DNA of 64,000 bases, taken from the NCBI RefSeq assembly GCF_010120595.1, contig NZ_CP038020.1:1240001-1304000 (forward strand), read 5' to 3'. This document shows, piece after piece, positions 58,243-64,000 of this stretch. The translations under genes and the position numbers were made by a program. Under the pieces are notes generated by a model. It worked only from the letters and a program-made list of their open reading frames with translations. It was not told where the DNA came from and did not search any database. This DNA comes from Streptococcus thermophilus. GTDB taxonomy: Bacteria; Bacillota; Bacilli; Lactobacillales; Streptococcaceae. The first letter of the stretch is position 1. Each line of letters begins with the position of its first letter.

Positions 58243-58650
58243 ATGAAAAGATGGTCACTCGGCTTGTCAGCTTTACTTTGTTTGGTTTTAATGGCTGCTT
58301 GTAGCAAATCTACTCCCTCTTTACAAGGAGAGTGGAAAGCTCAGGATGCTCTTAAAAAAGATTATAAGATCATTTTTAAGAAAGATAAAGTAACGATTGG
58401 TGAGCAGGATTATAACTGCATAGTAGATGGTCCTAAGTCTAAAGATAACTATACCTATTATTCTCTTAAAGTAAAAGATCAGGGAAAAGAAACATCTTAT
58501 ACAGTCTTCTTTCCGACGAAATCTAAAGAGATTGCTCTCTTTTTAGAACCTAGTGATGCCAAAGAACCTTTTAAAGGACAAATGCTCTTCGCACTCAATA
58601 AAAAGAAAAAACTAGACTACTATAGCTATGTCAAAAAGTATATGAAATAA
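58243..58650 (+). CDS. Small lipoprotein of unknown function
   Basis: 135 residues. Signal peptide ending in MAAC, lipid-attachment Cys at 20, then a lysine-rich beta-type domain (SLQGEWKAQDALKKDYKIIFKKDKVTI) that resembles lipocalin-like small streptococcal lipoproteins. The start codon is preceded by TAGGAG. It is the last gene before the asnS-unit terminator, which an ISL3 element splits. The function is not recognised. Confidence 0.75.
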   Translation: MKRWSLGLSALLCLVLMAACSKSTPSLQGEWKAQDALKKDYKIIFKKDKVTIGEQDYNCIVDGPKSKDNYTYYSLKVKDQGKETSYTVFFPTKSKEIALFLEPSDAKEPFKGQMLFALNKKKKLDYYSYVKKYMK

Positions 58651-58651
58651 T

Positions 58652-58680
58652 AAGAGAAGTATTAGTCTGGAGATAATTCT
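58652..58680 (+). terminator. Left arm of the asnS/lipoprotein terminator, split by an IS
   Basis: AAGAGAAG-T-ATTA (58652-58664) pairs with TAAT-T-CTTTTCTT if the IS and one 8-bp duplicate are removed. The right-hand bases are TAATTCT at 58674-58680 and again at 59647-59653, the latter continuing TTTCTTTTT. Confidence 0.6.
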
Positions 58681-59645
58681 GGCTCTTTGTCAACTTGTAG
58701 TGGGTGACGAAAAGCTAACATCTAGAGAGGACCGGATAGGTTTTCTCTTTTTGTATGTTCAGAGTGATGAAGACACGTTTCTTAAAGTTGATGAAGTTTC
58801 TAAAACCAAAGCCCAATCGTTTGATGTCTTTAATCAACTTGTTAGTCGCTTCGAGTTTTGCGTTTGAATAGTCTGTTTCTAGTGCATTCTTGATGTATTG
58901 TTTGTGTCTAAGAAAAGTCCTAAAGACCGTTCGAAGGTAATGATTGACGACGTTTAAGTTTTCTTGAATGAGCTCAAAAAACTCATCTACTCTTTTTTCC
59001 TGAAAGTGAAAAAGTAAAAGCTGATAAAGTTTGTAGGCATTAGCGATCTCTTCTGAAAAGACCAATGTCTTCTCAATGATTTCATGTGGTACTAAAGTTT
59101 GTCTGAAGGTTTTTGAATAGAAGGAGTTGAGAGATAGCTTACGACTGTCCTTTTGAAAAAGTCGCCAGTGATTTTTTAAATCTCAATAAGGTAGTGAATT
59201 CTTATTAAACTGGTTCATAATGGCAATTCTTGTCTTTAAAAAGGCTCGATCAAGCTGCTGGATGATGTGGAAACAATCAATAATAATTTGGGCATTTAGA
59301 AAAAGTCTTCGAACTAGTGGCATATAAGATCCTGACATGTCCATCGTGATAAACCTTACCTTTTGGCGTACTTTCAATGGATACTTCAAAAAGTAGTTTC
59401 GTATACAGGATAATCCAGTTTTGCTTGAACCTCGATATGAGTATCCGTTTTCAAAAACAAGAGAAATAATGATGTTAGGGTTTTTAATTCCGATTAATTC
59501 TGTGGTATTCTTAATAAGTCTCATAAGTTCTTCCTAATGATGGTTTTGTCGCTCTTCATTATAGTTCTTATGGGACTTTTTGTGTATACTTAAAAAGCTC
59601 TATAATCTCTACAGTGGTTTTACCCACTACAGAAATTATAGAGCC
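58681..59645 (-). mobile_element. ISL3-family element with internal deletion and target duplication (copy 3)
   Basis: 965 bp. The ends are GGCTCTTTGTCAACTTGTAG (58681) and, inverted, GGCTCTATAATTTCTGTAG (to 59645). Flanking octamers ATAATTCT and GTAATTCT agree at 7 of 8 positions, the 8-bp duplication of the ISL3 family. Transposase parts on the minus strand are the N-terminal bit plus middle (59183-59524) and the C-terminus (58715-59065). The zinc-ribbon and HTH part is deleted after SSKTGLSCI. Not autonomous. Confidence 0.88.
58715..59524 (-). pseudogene. Broken ISL3 transposase (copy 3)
   Basis: The start RLIKNTTELIGIKNPNIIISLVFENGYSYRG is joined directly to FLKYPLKVRQKVRFITMDMSGSYMPLVRR, so about 130 residues are gone. 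A second piece ends in KRLGFGFRNFINFKKRVFITLN, the usual ISL3 C-terminus. A frame break lies between the two (about 59066-59182). Confidence 0.85.
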
Positions 59646-59731
59646 GTAATTCTTTTCTTTTTGAAAATATATGTTTCAATTTTCTGAATATTTTGCTATA
59701 ATAATAACATACTAGTCAAAGGAGAACTATC

Positions 59732-60112
59732 ATGGCAAAAACTATTCATACTGATAAAGCACCGGCAGCGATTGGACCTTATGTTCAAGGTAAAATCGTA
59801 GGAAATCTTTTATTTGCTTCTGGTCAAGTACCATTGTCACCAGAAACAGGTGAAATCATTGGTGAAACCATTCAAGAACAGACAGAACAAGTCCTTAAAA
59901 ATGTTGGTGCTATTTTGGCGGAAGCTGGAACAGACTTTGACCATGTTGTCAAAACAACTTGTTTCCTTAGCGATATCAATGATTTTGTTCCTTTTAATGA
60001 GGTTTATGCGACTGCATTTAAAGCTGACTTCCCTGCACGTTCTGCGGTAGAAGTAGCACGCCTGCCGAAAGATGTTAAAATTGAAGTCGAAGTTATTGCT
60101 GAGATTGACTAA
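59732..60112 (+). CDS. ridA: RidA-family enamine/imine deaminase
   Basis: 126 residues, the whole family length: HTDKAPAAIGPYVQGKIVGNLLFASGQVPLSPETGEI, VVKTTCFLSDINDF, and PARSAVEVARLPKDVKIEVEVIA with the key arginine. It clears reactive 2-aminoacrylate-type products of PLP enzymes. TATAATAATA near 59696 is the likely -10; AAAGGAG precedes the ATG. An inverted repeat TTGAAA-N7-TTTCAA (59661-59679) lies about where a -35 box would be. Confidence 0.94.
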   Translation: MAKTIHTDKAPAAIGPYVQGKIVGNLLFASGQVPLSPETGEIIGETIQEQTEQVLKNVGAILAEAGTDFDHVVKTTCFLSDINDFVPFNEVYATAFKADFPARSAVEVARLPKDVKIEVEVIAEID

Positions 60113-60117
60113 GGAAG

Positions 60118-60140
60118 AGAGCCTAGGCTCTTTTCTTTTT
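60118..60140 (+). terminator. Terminator of ridA
   Basis: AGAGCC-TA-GGCTCT followed by TTCTTTTTTT, 5 nt after the stop. Confidence 0.85.
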
Positions 60141-60178
60141 TTCTTAACTATGATACACTGTTAAAGATAAATCATTTT

Positions 60179-60213
60179 CGATGTTTGGGAGACACCATCG
60201 CTAAAAAAAACCA
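60179..60213 (+). ncRNA. preQ1-I-type riboswitch aptamer upstream of queC
   Basis: The 5-bp stem CGATG/CATCG (60179-60183, 60196-60200) encloses a 12-nt loop TTTGGGAGACAC ending in ACAC like known preQ1-I aptamers. An A-rich tail of eight A follows. The tail CCA (60211-60213) can pair with loop TGG (60186-60188), as UAG pairs with CUA in the B. subtilis queC aptamer, so the pseudoknot is kept with changed bases. It stands 73 nt before queC, the first gene of the preQ1 pathway. Read by eye; a covariance-model search would be decisive. Confidence 0.75.
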
Positions 60214-60228
60214 TTACTGGCGTTTTTT

Positions 60229-60251
60229 GGGCTCTTCCAAGGAGCCTTTTT
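60229..60251 (+). terminator. Riboswitch-controlled terminator
   Basis: GGCTC (60230-60234) and GAGCC (60242-60246) are followed by TTTTT, upstream of queC. TCTTCCAAG (60233-60241) within it can instead pair over 9 bp (two wobbles) with TTTGGGAGA (60184-60192) in the aptamer loop, giving an antiterminator. Bound preQ1 would hold the loop and let the terminator form. Confidence 0.75.
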
Positions 60252-60286
60252 ATGTGTCCCAGACATCACGAATAAAGAGGAATATT

Positions 60287-60940
60287 ATGAAACGTCAATC
60301 AGCTTTGATCGTCTTTAGTGGCGGTCAAGATTCTACTACTTGCCTATTTTGGGCTCTAAAACATTATGAAATAGTTGAATTAGTTACTTTTGCTTACGGG
60401 CAACGTCATAGCTTGGAAATTGAAGTAGCTAAAGAGATTGCGCAAGAGCAAGGGCTTAAACACCATTTTTTGGATATGTCTTTGCTTGGTCAAATTACTG
60501 AAAATGCCTTAACATCTGATATTGACATTGAGGCAGAAGAAGGTGAAGTTCCTAATACTTTTGTAGATGGGCGTAATCATCTCTTCCTTTCTTTTGCAGC
60601 TGTTCTAGCCAAGCAACGTGGTATCACTGACATTGTTACGGGTGTTTGTGAGACAGACTTTTCTGGTTATCCAGACTGTCGTGATGTTTTTGTCAAATCA
60701 CTTAATGTCACACTCAACCTTGCTATGGCCTATGACTTTGTTATTCAGACTCCTCTTATGTGGTTAGATAAGGCTGAGACTTGGGCTTTGGCTGACCAAC
60801 TTGGAGCTTTTGACTACGTTCGTGAAAAAACGCTGACTTGCTATAACGGTATTATAGGGACAGGATGTGGTGATTGCCCTGCCTGCCACTTGCGTCAAAA
60901 AGGTCTTGAAAAATATCTTGCAGAAAAAGGAGATGCTTAA
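60287..60940 (+). CDS. queC: 7-cyano-7-deazaguanine synthase
   Basis: 217 residues from the ATG at 60287 (AAAGAGGAA upstream). The longer frame begins within the riboswitch and is rejected. PP-loop [31 protein letters not shown], and the zinc cysteines in [19 protein letters not shown]. It turns CDG into preQ0 with ATP and ammonia. Its stop overlaps the queD start by one base (TAATG). Confidence 0.96.
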   Translation: MKRQSALIVFSGGQDSTTCLFWALKHYEIVELVTFAYGQRHSLEIEVAKEIAQEQGLKHHFLDMSLLGQITENALTSDIDIEAEEGEVPNTFVDGRNHLFLSFAAVLAKQRGITDIVTGVCETDFSGYPDCRDVFVKSLNVTLNLAMAYDFVIQTPLMWLDKAETWALADQLGAFDYVREKTLTCYNGIIGTGCGDCPACHLRQKGLEKYLAEKGDA

Positions 60941-61383
60941 TGTTTTTTGCACCGAAAGAAATCAAGACTGAAACGGGTGAGTCACTAGTGTATAATCTTC
61001 ACCGTACAATGGTGTCTAAAGAGTTTACTTTTGATGCTGCCCACCATCTCTTTAATTATGAGGGAAAGTGTAAGTCCCTTCATGGCCATACTTATCACCT
61101 TCAGATTGCAGTAAGTGGTTACTTGGATGAGCGTGGTATGACTTATGATTTTGGTGACCTTAAGAATATTTACAAAAATCATTTGGAACCTTATCTGGAT
61201 CACCGTTATCTCAATGAGTCTTTGCCTTATATGAACACGACTGCAGAAAATATGGTTTTCTGGATATTCCAGACGACTAGTGAATATCTTTCGGAGGAGC
61301 GTGAACTTCGTTTGGAGTATGTACGGCTATATGAGACACCGACAGCTTTTGCGGAGTTTAGACGGGAGTGGTTAGATGACTAG
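60940..61383 (+). CDS. queD: 6-carboxy-5,6,7,8-tetrahydropterin synthase
   Basis: 147 residues. Zinc histidines in FDAAHHLF and SLHGHTYH, with the catalytic cysteine in GKCKSLHGH. Conserved YDFGDLKNIYKNHLEPYLDHRYLNE. It converts dihydroneopterin triphosphate to CPH4, the first dedicated queuosine step. It overlaps queE by 8 nt. Confidence 0.95.
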   Translation: MFFAPKEIKTETGESLVYNLHRTMVSKEFTFDAAHHLFNYEGKCKSLHGHTYHLQIAVSGYLDERGMTYDFGDLKNIYKNHLEPYLDHRYLNESLPYMNTTAENMVFWIFQTTSEYLSEERELRLEYVRLYETPTAFAEFRREWLDD

Positions 61384-62092
61384 AGAACGAGTACTAAAAT
61401 TACCAGTCCTTGAAATTTTTGGGCCGACCTTTCAAGGTGAAGGTAGAGCTATTGGGCAAAAGACCATGTTTGTAAGAACTGCAGGATGTGATTATCACTG
61501 TGATTGGTGTGATTCTGCTTTCACTTGGGATGGTTCAGAAAAACCAACACGAATGACAGCTGATGAAGTTATTGAAGCTCTAGATGCTCTTGGAACTTAT
61601 GACTATGTAACCTTATCTGGAGGGAATCCAGCTCTTTTAGCGGCTAATATGGCTGAGCTTGTTTCAAAACTCAAGGCAAGAGACGTGACCTTGGCTGTTG
61701 AAACACAAGGGTCTCGTTGGCAGGAGTGGCTAAGGGAGATTGATCAAGTAACCTTAAGTCCTAAACCACCATCATCTAAGATGGAAGTCAATATGGAGAC
61801 ACTTGATTTTATTGTTTCCCAGCTGGATCCTGATAAGCTTACTTTTAAGGTCCCTGTCTTTGATGATGCTGATTTGGCCTTTGCTAAGATGATTCAAGAG
61901 CGGTATCAACCAGATGTTATGTTTCTCTCAGCTGGTAATCCAGAACCTAAAGCAGAAGGAAATATTGTCCAGCATCAATTAGATCGTCTCAAAGAACTCT
62001 GGGAGACAATAGCCGCAGATGATTCGTGGAGGAACGTCCGTGTCCTCCCTCAGCTTCATACACTACTCTATGCTAATGAACGTGGTGTCTAA
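61376..62092 (+). CDS. queE: 7-carboxy-7-deazaguanine synthase (radical SAM)
   Basis: 238 residues. Radical SAM cluster motif CDYHCDWC (Cx3Cx2C) near residue 38, FGPTFQGEGRAIG before it, and LSGGNPAL after. It rearranges CPH4 to CDG using SAM and a 4Fe-4S cluster. Third gene of the tightly overlapping queCDE unit. The following 129-nt gap has a separate small palindrome before queF. Confidence 0.95.
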   Translation: MTRERVLKLPVLEIFGPTFQGEGRAIGQKTMFVRTAGCDYHCDWCDSAFTWDGSEKPTRMTADEVIEALDALGTYDYVTLSGGNPALLAANMAELVSKLKARDVTLAVETQGSRWQEWLREIDQVTLSPKPPSSKMEVNMETLDFIVSQLDPDKLTFKVPVFDDADLAFAKMIQERYQPDVMFLSAGNPEPKAEGNIVQHQLDRLKELWETIAADDSWRNVRVLPQLHTLLYANERGV

Positions 62093-62169
62093 TCTTCAAT
62101 AATTTAGATTAGAATTGAAAATATTATTGTTTTTTAAGTAAAATATATAGAATATTAAAGTGTAAATTG

Positions 62170-62184
62170 ACCATATTATGGTCC
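62170..62184. promoter_or_regulatory. Palindrome upstream of queF
   Basis: GACCATATTATGGTC (6-bp arms, 3-nt centre) lies about 38 nt before the queF ATG, in an AT-rich gap that also has a possible promoter (TTGTTT, TATATA). It is either an operator or a small leader hairpin. It does not look like a preQ1 aptamer. Confidence 0.35.
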
Positions 62185-62221
62185 AACAAATTAATAATAA
62201 TTAATAATAAAGGAAGAAAAA

Positions 62222-62713
62222 ATGTCACAACAAGAAGAAATGAAAAATCTCACTCTCCTTGGGAGTAATGAGACACCTTATATTTTTGAATACTCTCCAC
62301 AAGTTTTGGAATCTTTTGATAATCGTCATGCTGATAATGATTATTTTATCAAATTTAACTGTCCAGAATTTACGTCACTTTGTCCTATTACTGGGCAACC
62401 AGATTTCGCTAGCATCTATATCTCTTATATTCCAGACCAGCTTTGTGTGGAGTCTAAATCTCTAAAGCTTTATCTCTTTAGCTATCGTAACCATGGTGAT
62501 TTTCACGAAAACTGTATTAATACCATTGGTAAAGATTTAGTGGAGCTTTTGAACCCTCGTTACCTTGAGGTTTGGGGTAAATTTACTCCTCGTGGTGGTA
62601 TTTCAATTGACCCCTATTACAACTATGGTCGTCCAAAAACAAAATATGAAAATATGGCCGAGCAACGTCTTTTTAATCATGATCTATATCCTGAAAACAT
62701 TGATAATCGTTAA
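62222..62713 (+). CDS. queF: NADPH-dependent preQ0 reductase
   Basis: 163 residues of the short (YkvM-type, T-fold) class. Catalytic Cys in [15 protein letters not shown] and the QueF NADPH motif [20 protein letters not shown]. It reduces the nitrile of preQ0 to preQ1, the base exchanged into tRNA and the likely ligand of the riboswitch. AAGGAAG precedes the ATG. It follows queCDE by 129 nt and probably has its own promoter. Confidence 0.96.
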   Translation: MSQQEEMKNLTLLGSNETPYIFEYSPQVLESFDNRHADNDYFIKFNCPEFTSLCPITGQPDFASIYISYIPDQLCVESKSLKLYLFSYRNHGDFHENCINTIGKDLVELLNPRYLEVWGKFTPRGGISIDPYYNYGRPKTKYENMAEQRLFNHDLYPENIDNR

Positions 62714-62723
62714 TCTAATGATG

Positions 62724-62753
62724 AAAGTCCTTATGAGAATAATGGACTTTTTT
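62724..62753 (+). terminator. Terminator of queF
   Basis: AAAGTCC-N13-GGACTTT followed by TTT, 11 nt after the stop. Confidence 0.8.
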
Positions 62754-62823
62754 CTTGTCAAAAAATAGATTAGGTGGTACCGAAAGTAAAGACCCTTTTA
62801 ACATTATATTGGTTAGATATTAG

Positions 62824-62870
62824 AAACTTCTATCGTCAAAATAGTTTGATAATAGAAGTTTTATTTCTTA
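62824..62870. terminator. Hairpin in the gap after queF
   Basis: AAACTTCTAT and ATAGAAGTTT (10 bp, perfect) with an 18-nt loop, then TATTTCTT. A terminator-like hairpin, perhaps left from a lost gene. Between 62754 and 62896 nothing else can be supported. Confidence 0.5.
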
Positions 62871-62896
62871 CAATAAAGTTGTAAATCAAATTATAA

Positions 62897-63031
62897 GCGA
62901 TTGCTTGTAAGGCTTATAGTTATTATGGTCGTGGATATTCTTAAAACTATACTTATAATCCATAGTATAATAAATATTATTCAGGGTATAACTACTATGG
63001 ATATAAAGGTTACTATGGTAGTGTAAAATAA
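62897..63031 (+). pseudogene. Tyr/Gly-rich C-terminal gene remnant
   Basis: One frame reads AYSYYGRGYS, stop (62942), NYTYNP, stop (62963), YNKYYSGYNYYGYKGYYG and ends at TAA (63029-63031). About half of the residues are Tyr or Gly. Clustered tyrosines next to glycines are typical of the phosphorylated tails of bacterial tyrosine kinases of the CpsD/EpsD type, but no kinase domain remains. Two in-frame stops and no start make it a relic. The IS256-family element begins directly after it. Confidence 0.5.
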
Positions 63032-64000
63032 GTTGTGTAAACACAAAAAAGGAATAAATCCGTTATAGTAGAGTTGCAAAACATTACTAGAAAGAGATTT
63101 ATTCCTATGACTCAGTTTACCACAGAACTACTTAACTTCCTAGCCCAAAAGCAAGATATTGATGAATTTTTCCGTACTTCTCTTGAAACAGCTATGAATG
63201 ATCTGCTTCAAGCAGAGTTATCAGCCTTTTTAGGGTATGAACCTTACGATAAATTAGGCTATAATTCTGGGAATAGTCGTAACGGAAGCTATGCACGGAA
63301 ATTCGAAACCAAATATGGGACTGTTCAGTTGAGTATTCCTAGAGATCGTAATGGGAACTTTAGTCCAGCTTTGCTTCCCGCTTATGGACGTCGAGATGAC
63401 CACTTGGAAGAGATGGTTATCAAACTCTATCAAACCCGTGTAACGACTCGAGAAATTAGTGATATCATCGAGCGAATGTATGGTCATCACTATAGTCCTG
63501 CCACAATTTCTAATATCTCAAAAGCAACTCAGGAGAATGTCGCTACTTTTCATGAGCGAAGCTTAGAAGCCAATTACTCTGTTTTATTTCTTGACGGAAC
63601 CTATCTTCCCTTAAGACGTGGAACCGTTAGTAAAGAATGTATTCATATCGCACTTGGCATTACACCAGAAGGACAGAAGGCTGTTCTTGGATATGAAATC
63701 GCCCCAAATGAAAACAATGCTTCTTGGTCCACCCTGTTAGACAAGCTTCAAAACCAAGGAATCCAACAGGTTTCTCTTGTAGTGACCGATGGCTTCAAGG
63801 GGCTTGAAGAGATTATCAATCAGGCTTACCCATTAGCTAAACAACAACGTTGCTTAATTCATATTAGTCGAAATCTAGCTAGTAAAGTGAAACGAGCAGA
63901 TAGAGCGGTTATTCTGGAGCAATTTAAAACGATTTATCGTGCTGAAAATTTAGAAATGGCAGTGCAAGCTTTAGAGAACTTTATCGCTGAATGGAAACCA
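63032..64000 (+). mobile_element. IS256-family element, IS1191-like (continues past the window)
   Basis: The left end is probably near GTTGTGTAAACAC at 63032. Only the first 970 bp are in the window, so the right end and target duplication cannot be seen. The transposase is open to the edge. IS1191 is the IS256-family element known from S. thermophilus. Confidence 0.75.
63107..64000 (+). CDS. IS256-family transposase (partial, runs off the window)
   Basis: 298 codons are visible from the ATG at 63107 with no stop. IS256 pattern: MTQFTTELLNFLAQKQDIDEF, LSAFLGYEPYDKLGYNSGNSRNG, TVQLSIPRDRNGNFSPALLP, and two of the three catalytic residues, VLFLDGTYLPL (Asp) and VVTDGFKGLEEII (Asp). The catalytic Glu would be beyond the edge. 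No mutation is seen, so the element may be active. Confidence 0.92.
   Translation, partial: MTQFTTELLNFLAQKQDIDEFFRTSLETAMNDLLQAELSAFLGYEPYDKLGYNSGNSRNGSYARKFETKYGTVQLSIPRDRNGNFSPALLPAYGRRDDHLEEMVIKLYQTRVTTREISDIIERMYGHHYSPATISNISKATQENVATFHERSLEANYSVLFLDGTYLPLRRGTVSKECIHIALGITPEGQKAVLGYEIAPNENNASWSTLLDKLQNQGIQQVSLVVTDGFKGLEEIINQAYPLAKQQRCLIHISRNLASKVKRADRAVILEQFKTIYRAENLEMAVQALENFIAEWKP

Noticed and set aside
60185..60286. Longer N-terminus for QueC beginning within the riboswitch
   Set aside because: The extension is encoded by the aptamer and terminator; the PP-loop protein properly starts at 60287.

Overview
The window is low-GC Firmicutes DNA whose gene content and order match Streptococcus of the salivarius group. 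Streptococcus thermophilus is the best guess, because an IS1191-like element, several IS relics and many freshly broken genes occur together. This is inferred from gene families and synteny; no database search was made. I saw no rRNA gene, tRNA gene, CRISPR array or prophage.

Layout, left to right. 0-3.5 kb: end of ileS, a decayed ISL3-type element and an unusual Nramp-family transporter. 3.5-6.6 kb (minus strand): rpmE2, then nrnA-apbE, and yghU. 6.7-17.6 kb: add, a candidate small RNA, then a long same-strand run tdk-prfA-prmC-tsaC-glyA-(YejK-like)-(lysozyme-like)-two ABC exporter halves. 17.7-22.2 kb: the dltXABCD operon for D-alanylation of teichoic acids, including the 43-residue DltX. 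22.2-23.7 kb: a dead IS3-family element. 23.8-28.4 kb (minus): a Ca2+-type P-ATPase and a fused pabB-pabC. 28.5-32.5 kb: a small membrane protein, then metE and metF behind a MET-box. 32.6-36.2 kb (minus): pgmA under a cre-like site, and the pantothenate/CoA set panT, coaC, coaB. 36.3-38.1 kb: fhs with an exact PurBox. 38.3-42.4 kb: ciaR intact, ciaH broken, an intact IS861-like IS3-family element and a 255-bp ISL3 relic. 42.4-43.6 kb (minus): coaA-rpsT. 43.9-51.7 kb: a methyltransferase, the broken nucleoside catabolic genes pdp, deoC and cdd, and then an intact BMP-type nucleoside ABC importer. 51.8-58.7 kb: an MBL hydrolase, dinG-ypmB-aspB-asnS and a small lipoprotein, ended by another ISL3 relic. 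59.7-62.7 kb: ridA, a preQ1-I-type riboswitch, queCDE, and queF. 62.7-64 kb: a Tyr/Gly-rich gene relic and the start of an IS256-family (IS1191-like) element.

How it fits together. The window joins core metabolism (folate and C1: pabBC, glyA, fhs, metF, metE; CoA: panT, coaA, coaB, coaC; queuosine: queCDEF) with active genome decay. Nucleoside uptake is kept, but three catabolic enzymes behind it are broken. The response regulator CiaR is kept but its kinase is broken, while a possible CiaR-driven small RNA lies 30 kb upstream.

The most striking pattern is where the mobile elements sit. Three lie inside the hairpins of intrinsic terminators (dlt, ciaRH, and the asnS/lipoprotein unit), and a fourth abuts the rpsT terminator T-tract. 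Most regulatory calls (csRNA, preQ1-I, PurBox, MET-box, cre) come from reading motifs and pairing by eye and carry matching confidence.
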